A stretch of 64,000 nt of DNA from Apteryx mantelli. Lineage: Eukaryota; Chordata; Aves; Apterygiformes; Apterygidae. The position numbers and the translations under genes were made by a program. Within the stretch, counting starts at the first letter, position 1; the number at the start of each line of letters is the position of its first letter. Shown here in pieces: positions 56,602 to 64,000 of this stretch. The notes below the pieces were generated by a model. It did no database searches. It saw nothing but the letters and a program-made list of their open reading frames with translations, and had not been told where the DNA came from. Where the stretch lies: NCBI RefSeq assembly GCF_036417845.1, contig NC_090013.1:811001-875000 (forward strand), read 5' to 3'.

Positions 56602-58652
56602 CTATTTCACCAGGGGCCTGGTTTTGTCGTCGTCGCTGCACTGATGGGCTTTGTATTTTTTCACTTCCGCCATGTACTTGGCCCAGGCGTCTCCTTTACT
56701 TGTCAAAACCTGCAGAGGAAGGAAGAAAGGGGAAAAAAAAAGGAAAAAAAAGAAAAAAACAGCACCAGGGATGAGAGACGAGCCTGGAAGGGGGGTTGTG
56801 GCCAGCCAGCGCCCTGCTTCCCCCAGGGAACTCGCGCCTGCGGGACCCCAGCAGGGGAAAAAGCCCCCGGATTCGGGTGAACGGGCTCCCCCGGGGCTCT
56901 CGTGGTGGCCACGGGCTGCAAAGCGGCCCCGGTGGCGGCCACTGGCTCCCGGCAGCCGTTTCCGGATCCGTCGGAGTTCTGCCCACGGCCCCGGGCAGCA
57001 CCGCAGGCGGCAGCGAGGGGCCGGCAGCGCCGCTCTCCCCCGTTTTCCCGCTAGGCGAAGCCGCTCGCCGAAAGGGGGTGGAGGAAAAACAACCGCGGAC
57101 CCCAAACCGTCCCCCTGGGGAGGCCGCGGGGGAGCCGCCATCCCCCCCCCATGGGGCTACCTACCTCCTCTTCGGTCTTTTGCTTCTTGGCTACCACTCC
57201 CGTCTTCAGGGCGAGCTTGTTCCCACCTCTCCGCCTGCCCACCTGGGTGAAGGGACAGAAGACTGCAACCGTTACCCGAGGCGCGGGAGCTGCAGGGACA
57301 ATGCTGCCCACTATACAACGGAACAGGGAGGCCTTCCGTTAGGTCGTCGCAGCGCCGCCCGCCGGCGCCGCCCGCCGCCGGCCCCGCTCCTCGCTCAACG
57401 GCGGCCTTAGCCCTTCCTGCGGCGGGTCCGGCTCGCCCCGGCGGCCGGCCTCCTCCGACGCGCCGGCGCCGGGAAGGAGCGGGCGCCGATCGGAGCTGCT
57501 GCAGTTCCTCGACAGCGGAGGGTTTTGCCGCGGTATCGAGGCGCTTTCGCCGCGGTTTAGCGAGGGAGGCGAGCGCAGGCACCGCGACCGAGGAGCCCCG
57601 GGGAGCACGGGCCTCATCTCTAGTCACCGTTTCGAGGCTGCTGGTGCTCAGGGGATTTCGGGCTGCTGAGCAGCAGGTCAGGGAGGAAGGAGGCTGTTTT
57701 TCAAAGCCCGAAGCAGCCAAACCCTAAAACTCGGCCCACAGGGACGTGCCCCTGCCTGGCACGGCCAAATCCAGGCGCGCTCAGAGACGCGACCCCCTTC
57801 GGTTCATCTCGCAGGGGTCACCCGGCACCGCGGCTGCTGCCCACGGACTCGGGAGCACCACGGAACCGTGGGTAACAACGGCGTCTCCCCGAAGGGCCGG
57901 CGAGCAGCGACCTCAGCGGGACGCACGGACCCGAGCCCGGCTCCCGGCACGCTCTGCCAGTAAAACCGGGGCCGATACTCACGTCTGGGGAATGGGATCG
58001 TCTGGCGAAGCTCTTCCGCCTACCTGAGCGCGGAGAGTTACTGCCGTTAAGGGGAAAAAGCCGCCCCCCGCTCAGAGCAACCTTGGGCAGCGCCGTTGCC
58101 CCCAACACGGCTCTACAGGGGCCGGTTTCAGCTGCTCTGGCCGGTAATGGCTCCCCACCGGGCAAGCAGGGCTGTGCCAGGGTGACTCCCCAAAGCAAGG
58201 GAGGGGAAGCAGTGGGATCACCGGGGCCGGTAAGGGGGGTCCCGCTGGACGGGGAGAGTGCGAAGAGCTGACCCTCCCCGGGGAGAAGGCGCCCTGGAGA
58301 ACCGGGGAGGAACCGGGCCCGGTGGGACCGCGGGTGCGAGGGGCCCGAGCAGGGCGGGGAGCGGCCCCGCAGCGGGGGAACGAGACGGGGCCGCAGCCCC
58401 CGGGGTCCTTACGAAGCTGGGCGCGCCGCCGCTCCTCTTCTGGCCGTCGGCCGAGCGGTGCGGGCCGGGCCCGGTACCGGCGCCCCCGGGGGCCTCGGCC
58501 GCCGCCGCCGCCTCGCGCTCGCGCTGCTGCTCCGCCTCCATCTTGCGCTTGAAGAGCTCCAGGAAGCTGCCGTCGTTGGCGAAGACGTTCACGCCACCGC
58601 CAGGGCCGGGCGGCGGCGACGGGGCCTCCCCGTCCTCGCCGTAGGCGGCCAT
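56602..58652 (-). CDS. TRIR: TRIR (C19orf43 orthologue), telomerase RNA component-interacting RNase
   Basis: Three exons, 58413-58652, 57165-57242 and 56602-56709, join to 141 residues (human 176). Exon 1 starts MAAYGEDGEAPSPPPGPGGG and contains VNVFANDGSFLELFKRKME, the conserved core; the 35 residues missing against human are all in the low-complexity N-terminus and linker. Exon 2 gives GGNKLALKTGVVAKKQKTEE, and exon 3 VLTSKGDAWAKYMAEVKKYK followed by DDDKTRPLVK, near-identical to human. The human protein is reported to be an exoribonuclease that binds telomerase RNA. The gene is head to head with GET3, with 763 bases between start codons. Confidence 0.94.
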
Positions 58653-59415
58653 CTTGTCCGCCGCGAACGCCGCGCCGCGGGGCACCACGGGAAACGCCCC
58701 GCGCCGGGCGATGACGCACACGCGGGAGGGGAGGGCGGGGCGGGAGGAGGACGACGCGGAGCATGATGGGAAGCGCCGCCGCCGTCCCCCTATAGGGCCG
58801 CGGGGGCGGGGTGACGCGGAGGATGGCGGGAAACGCCCGCCGCTAGGCACGACGGGAGCCGCGCAGCGCTGACGGGACAGGCACGGGGCAGGCGCGGGGC
58901 AGGCGCGGGGCAGGCGTTGCCAGGCAACAGGGGGGCCGCGAGGCCCCCCCCCCTCACGCCCTGCTGAACACCCCGCCCCGCGTCTGCTTGCGCCGGACTG
59001 TCAGGCTCGAAGCCAATCAGCGAGGAGGCGCGGCAGTCGCGGCCAATCGGCTGCCGGCGGAGGCGGAGCAAGGGGCGGGCTCGAGGAGGTGCCCCGAGGA
59101 AGGGGCAGGTCTTGCCGCAGCCAATCACGCCCGGCGGTCGTGCGAGTTGGCCAATCAGCAGCGGAGGGGGCGGGGCCGGTTGTACCACTGCCGTGCGGGC
59201 CGGAGGGGGAGAGCGGGGCTCCGGTGACGGGGAAAGGCCACTCCGGTGCGGCCGGGCGGCGGCGGCCGTGATCGGAGCATCCGGCGGGAGCGGCTCCCTC
59301 CTGCCGGCAGCCCCGCAGCGGCGGCGGGTGCCGTAGCTCCCTTCCTTCTTCCCCCCCCCCTCCGGCGGCGGGGAATGGTGCGGCCCGGCGCCGGGGCAGG
59401 CGGTGCGGTTCGAAG
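58653..59415. promoter_or_regulatory. TRIR/GET3 bidirectional promoter with NF-Y array and an X-box
   Basis: Four CCAAT cores in the same orientation lie near 59012, 59042, 59120 and 59150. A near-perfect RFX X-box, GTTGCCAGGCAAC, lies at 58916-58928, just after three copies of GGCGCGGGGCA. The interval is a CpG island without a TATA box. The NF-Y sites are nearer GET3 and the X-box nearer TRIR. Confidence 0.65.
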
Positions 59416-62400
59416 ATGGCGGCGGCGGGGTCCGGGTGGGGGCCCGAAGCGGACGAGTTCGAGGACGCCCCCGACGTGGAGCCGTTGGAGCCGACGCTGG
59501 CCAACATCATCGAGCAGCGGAGCCTCAAGTGGATCTTCGTGGGGGGGAAGGGCGGCGTGGGCAAGACCACCTGCAGGTGGGGCGGGGGGGGGCGGGCGGC
59601 ACCACCGCAGGGCGGGGGAGGGAGGGAGGGGGGGAGAGACCGGGCCGGACCACCCCCGGGTGGGGGGGTGTGTGGAACGGGCCGGGCCACGTGTGGGGGG
59701 GGAACCGGACCGGACCATTGCGGTGGGGGGTAGGGGGAGCTGGACCGGACCACTTCGGGGGGGGGGAACGGGACAGGCCGTGTTTGGGGGGGAACCGGAC
59801 CGGACCATTGCGGGGGGGGTAGGGGGGGACTGAACCAGACCACCTCGGGGTGGGGGGACCGGACCGGACTGCACCATTGGGGGCTGGAAGGGGGGGGGAC
59901 CGGACCAGACCCCTTGGTGGGGGCGGACTATGGAGGGACTGGACCAGACAACTTGGGGGTGTGTGGGGGGGGAACGAACCAGACCACTTTGGGGGGGGGG
60001 AACATTGGACAGGGCCGCACCATTGGGGAGGTGAAGGGGGGGGGCCAGGCTGGACCACACTAGGGAGGAGGGGGGGGCCGGGCTGGTCGCTGAGGGGGGG
60101 GGGGAAGCCCCCCTATTGCTGAGGGGGGGCAGCAGCACCGTGGGGCCACCCCATGGGGCAGGGCCGGGTGCCCCGGGGGGGGGGTCCCGGTGGCGGCAGT
60201 CTGTCCGTCCGTCCGTCCCGGTGACGCCGTGCCCCCCCCCCCCCCCCCCCCCAGCTGCAGCCTGGCCGTGCAGCTCTCCAAGGTGCGCGAGAGCGTCCTC
60301 ATCATCTCCACCGACCCCGCGCACAACATCTCCGACGCCTTCGACCAGAAGTTCTCCAAGGTCCCCACCAAAGTCAAGGGCTACGACAACCTCTTCGCCA
60401 TGGTGAGTCCCCGGCGTCCGGCCCGTCCCCGTCCCCGTCCCCGCGGCCACCCCCTCACCCGGCCTCCCCCCGTCCCCCCCCCGGCAGGAGATCGACCCCA
60501 GCCTGGGGGTGGCGGAGCTGCCTGACGAGTTCTTCGAGGAGGACAACATGCTGAGCATGGGCAAGAAGATGATGCAGGAGGCCATGAGCGCCTTCCCCGG
60601 CATCGACGAGGCCATGAGCTACGCCGAGGTGATGAGGTGAGCGGGGGCCCGGGGACGGTGCCCTGCCGAGACAGGGGGGAGACCCACCGTCCGTCCCCGC
60701 TGAGGCCTGGCTTCCCCGCAGGCTGGTGAAGGGCATGAACTTCTCGGTGGTGGTGTTCGACACGGCGCCCACCGGCCACACGCTGCGGCTCCTCAACTTC
60801 CCCACCATCGTGGAGCGGGGCCTGGGCCGCCTCATGCAGATCAAGAACCAGATCAGCCCCTTCATCTCCCAGGTGAGGACGAGGAGGGGCGGCCGCGGCC
60901 GGGGGGGGGGGAAACCTGGCGGGTGGCACCGTGGGGACCTCGCCGGCCTCTCGCGCAGATGTGCAACATGCTGGGGCTGGGCGACATGAACGCCGACCAG
61001 CTGGCCTCCAAGCTGGAGGAGACGCTGCCCGTGATCCGCTCCGTCAGCGAGCAGTTCAAGGACCCGGTAAGGGCCGCCGACGCGGGCGCAGGGGACGCGG
61101 CGCTGCCATCCCGCCGGCCATGGGGCCAGGGGACAGTGGGGAGGTGCCGGGGGACACGATGCGCCTGTCCCGTGGGGCTGGGGGACGCCGGGGAGATGGC
61201 AGGGGACACTGGGGAGGTGCTAGGGGACACTAAGGAGATACCAGGGGACACCAGGGAGGCACCGGGGACACGACACGCCCATCCCGTGGAGCTTGGGGAC
61301 ACCGGGGAGGCACTGGGGACATGGTGCTCCTGTCCTATGGGGCTGGGGGACACCGGGGAGGTGTCAGGGGACACTGAGGAGATACCAGGGGACACCGGGG
61401 AGGCACTGGGGACACAACACTCCCGTTCCACAGGGCTGGGGGACACTGGGGAGGCACCGGGGACACAACGCTCCCCTTCCGCAGGGCTGGGGGACACCGG
61501 GGAGGCATTGGGGACACGACACGCCTGTCCCACGGGGCCAGGGGACACCGGGGAGGCACTGGGGACACGACGCTCCCGTCCCATGGGGTCGGGGGGACAC
61601 CGGGGAAGCACCAGGGACATGGTGCTCCTGTCCCATGGGGCTGGGGGACACTGGGGAGGCACCGGGGACACAATACTCCCGTCCCCCGGGGCCGGGAGAC
61701 ACCGGGGAGATGCCAGGGGACACTGAGGAGATACCAGGGGACACCGGGGAAGCACCAGGGACACGACGCTCCCGTCCCATGGGGTCGGGGGATACTGGGG
61801 AGGCACCGGGGACACAACGCTCCTGTCCCGCGGGGCCGGGGGCTGCCGAGGCCGTGGCCGAGCCGGCCCCACCGGTCGGAGCACATTCCTGCGGGCGATC
61901 CGCGATCCGCTGGGGGCGCGGGGTGGGGGGCGGCCGGGGGCGCGGGGGGCGCGGGGCTGAGCGCCGCGGCGGCCGGCAGGAGCAGACGACGTTCATCTGC
62001 GTGTGCATCGCCGAGTTCCTGTCGCTCTACGAGACGGAGCGGCTCATCCAGGAGCTGGCCAAGTGCCGCATCGACACGCACAACATCGTGGTCAACCAGC
62101 TCGTCTTCCCCGACCCGCAGCGGCCCTGCAAGATGTGCGAGGCCCGGCACAAGATCCAGGCCAAGTACCTGGACCAGGTAGCGCCCGGACGCCTGGGCCC
62201 CGGGCCGAAGGTGGGAGGGGGGGGCGGGAGCCCGGACGCCTGGGTCCTCTGCCTGGAGATGGGAGAGGAGGGGCTCTGGGGGGGGGGGAAGAGTTTAGGG
62301 GTCCCGGATGCCTGGGCCCCTCCCCAGTGCCCTGGTAGGTGGTTTTGGGGGGGGGGATCCCGGACGCCTGGGTCCTTTGCCTGGAGATGGGAGAGGAGGT

Positions 62401-63064
62401 GCTCTGGGGGGGGCAGAGTTTAGGGGTCCCGGACGCCTGGGTCCCTCCCCAGCGCCCCGGCGGGTGACGGGGGGGATCCCGGACGCCTGGGCCCCTCCCC
62501 AGCGCCCCGGCGGGTGGTGGCAGGGGGGGTCCTGGACGCCTGGGCCCCTCCTCAGCGCCCCGGTGGGTGGTGGCAGGGGGGATCCCGGATGCCTGGGCCC
62601 CTCCTCAGCGCCCTGGCAGGTGGCAGGGGGGATCCCGGACGCCTGGGCCCCTCCCCAGCGCCCCGGCGGGTGGTGGCAGGGGGGGTCCCGGACGCCTGGG
62701 CCCCTCCCCAGCACCCTGGCGGGTGGTGGCAGGGGGGGTCCCGGACGCCTGGGCCCCTCCTCAGTGCCCTGGCAGGTGGCAGGGGGGATCCTGGACGCCT
62801 GGGCCCCTCCCCAGCGCCCCGGCGGGTGGTGGCGGGGGGGGCCCGGACGCCTGGGCCCCTCCCCAGCACCCCAGCGGGTGGGGGGGGGGCCCGGACGCCT
62901 GGGCCCCGGCTGCCCGGCGCCCTCGCCCGCAGATGGAGGACCTGTACGAGGATTTCCACATCGTGAAGCTGCCGCTGCTGCCGCACGAGGTGCGGGGGGC
63001 CGACAAAGTGAACACGTTCTCGGGCCTCCTGCTGGAGCCCTACCAGCCCCCCAGCCCCAAATAG
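59416..63064 (+). CDS. GET3: GET3 (ASNA1/TRC40), tail-anchored protein targeting ATPase
   Basis: Seven exons: 59416-59576, 60255-60402, 60488-60636, 60722-60872, 60959-61066, 61980-62177 and 62933-63064, joining to 348 residues, exactly the human length. GET3 binds the C-terminal membrane anchor of newly made proteins in the cytosol and hands them to the ER receptor WRB/CAML. The deviant P-loop GKGGVGKT is at 44-51, [12 protein letters not shown] gives switch [13 protein letters not shown] switch II, and the CxxC pair (PCKMCEARH) coordinates the dimer zinc. The methionine-rich client groove is visible in [13 protein letters not shown]. The ATG is the first in frame. Introns 5 and 6 are large minisatellites; the other introns are short except intron 1. 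Confidence 0.96.
59580..60130. repeat. GGACCGGACCA repeat in GET3 intron 1
   Basis: Variants of GGGGGAACCGGACCGGACCA with G-runs fill the intron up to about 60120. No exon is supported. Confidence 0.75.
61120..61850. repeat. GGGGACACCGGGGAGGC minisatellite in GET3 intron 5
   Basis: About a dozen copies of a unit of roughly 50-55 bases (GGGGACACCGGGGAGGCACT, GGGGACACGACGCTCCCG, TCCCATGGGGC). Open frames on both strands follow from the repeat. Confidence 0.88.
62185..62915. repeat. MIR-motif minisatellite in GET3 intron 6
   Basis: About a dozen copies of a unit of roughly 55-60 bases carrying CCCGGACGCCTGGGCCCC, then TCCCCAGCGCCCCGGCGGGT and GGTGGCAGGGGGG. The core is the inverse of the CCCAGGCGTCCGGG motif that is dispersed elsewhere as single copies, so a dispersed element seems to have been amplified in tandem here. 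Confidence 0.85.
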
Positions 63065-63559
63065 CCCCCGGCCCCCCCGGCCCCAGACACCCCCCCCCCC
63101 CGGGGGGGGCCGCCGCTATTTATTCCTCCCCCCCGGCAGGGCAGGACGGCTCTGCCCCCCCCCCACCCCCCCCGTGCAGCCCCCTGGTTCAAGGCTGCCA
63201 CCGACCAGCACCGCGGACCCCCCCCCGGACCCCCCCCTCCAGGTGGGGGGGGGGCAGAGAGGGGCACCAGGACCCTCCCCCATGTCCCCTCTTGTCCCCA
63301 TGTCCCCCCCCCCATCCAGGCAGGGGGGGGCAGAAAGGGGCACCGGGACCCCCCCCATGACCCCCCCCCGGTGTCCCCATGTCCCCCCCCTCCTGCCCTG
63401 TGTCCCCCCCCACCTCCAGGCAGGGGGGGAAGGGACGGGCACTGGGACCCCCCCCGCTGTCCCTGTGTCCCCTCCTGTCCCCGTGTCCCCCCCCCAGGCC
63501 GGGGGGGGCAGAGAGGGGCACGGGGATCCCCCCCCCCCCGGGGACCTCGTGTAAATAAT
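63065..63559 (+). other. GET3 3' UTR with C-rich repeat
   Basis: Between the GET3 stop and its poly(A) signal the sequence consists largely of diverged GGGGCAGAGAGGGGCACCGG and CCCCATGTCCCCCC units. No further gene is seen. Confidence 0.65.
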
Positions 63560-63565
63560 AATAAA
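63560..63565 (+). terminator. GET3 poly(A) signal
   Basis: AATAAA in a short AT-rich island (TAAATAATAATAAATTTGGG), the only such hexamer downstream of GET3 in the window. Confidence 0.75.
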
Positions 63566-63599
63566 TTTGGGAAGCGGAGAAGCGGCTCAGAGGGGGTTT

Positions 63600-64000
63600 T
63601 TTTTGGGGGGGGGGGAAGTGCTCGGACACCGGGGCCCGTTGTGTTGTTTGGGCAGAAGGGGGGGGGGGCTGTACCCGGACGCCTGGGCCCCCCCGTCGGG
63701 CTCAGCCGGGTGCCCGGGGGTGACGTCAGCAGCCGGGGCTGGGGCTGGCACCAGGCCCTGGGGGGGGGGAGGGGGAGGGGCCCGGACGCCTGGGTCCCCG
63801 CCAGGGTTGGGGGGGGGGGGAGGACGGACTCGGACGCCTGGGCCCCTGCTGGGGTTGGGGAGGGGGGGGAGGACGGACTCGGACGCCTGGGCCCCTGCTG
63901 GGGGGGGGGGATGCTGGGGGGGGGTAGGGGAGGAGGGGCGGCCCGGACGCCTGGGCCCCCACCGGGACTGGCCCCGCGCCGCCTCCCGGGCCCCCTTCCC
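63600..64000. repeat. G-rich flank with tandem CCGGACGCCTGGG copies
   Basis: At least five copies of CGGACGCCTGGGCCC occur (near 63679, 63781, 63832, 63879 and 63943), some within a near-identical unit of about 48 bases containing GCTGGGGTTGGGGAGGG. No gene is seen before the window ends. Confidence 0.7.

Overview
The window looks like a piece of a very GC-rich, gene-dense bird microchromosome. I infer a bird from the extreme GC content, the long C and G homopolymers, the short introns packed with minisatellites, and proteins that are close to but distinct from mammalian ones; the species cannot be told. It holds thirteen protein-coding genes, all recognisable as orthologues or paralogues of genes in human 19p13. 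Exons were placed by translation, splice-site dinucleotides and reading-frame continuity. I saw no long viral element and no CRISPR array.

Layout, left to right: the last coding exon of CACNA1A (+, 712-1260); IER2 (-, 4871-5794) with a TATA box and a distal serum-response-like cluster; NACC1 (-, CDS 10220-13541, non-coding first exon near 15.6-15.8 kb); TRMT1 (+, 16752-22373); MAN2B1 (-, 22479-31267); WDR83OS (-, 32493-33762) head to head with WDR83 (+, 33846-36393); DHPS (-, 36850-39231); FBXW9 (-, 40048-42342); TNPO2 (-, 44423-51167) hosting three box C/D snoRNAs; an RNF11 paralogue (+, 53111-54409); TRIR (-, 56602-58652) head to head with GET3 (+, 59416-63064). Human 19p13 has the same two blocks (CACNA1A-IER2-NACC1-TRMT1 and MAN2B1-WDR83OS-WDR83-DHPS-FBXW9-TNPO2-TRIR-GET3), but they are not adjacent there, so a rearrangement junction falls at about 22.4 kb.

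The genes serve unrelated housekeeping jobs: tRNA methylation, lysosomal mannose trimming, ER membrane-protein insertion (WDR83OS in the PAT complex, GET3 for tail-anchored proteins), hypusine synthesis, nuclear import, and ubiquitin ligation (FBXW9, the RNF11 paralogue). Neighbours share promoters (WDR83OS/WDR83, TRIR/GET3) or meet tail to tail with poly(A) signals tens of bases apart (TRMT1/MAN2B1, WDR83/DHPS, RNF11-like/TRIR).

Non-coding sequence is dominated by intron-specific minisatellites and by tens of short copies of a CCCAGGCGTCCGGG motif that looks like the durable end of ancient CORE-SINE (MIR) copies. The most useful points for follow-up are the two SNORD41-type snoRNAs plus a third unassigned C/D RNA, the RNF11 paralogue, five one-base indels clustered in the 3' third of TNPO2, a short 5' exon giving TRMT1 a mitochondrial-type leader, a CACNA1A tail with polyalanine near the human polyglutamine site and a changed C-terminal PDZ ligand, and several compact promoter motif clusters.
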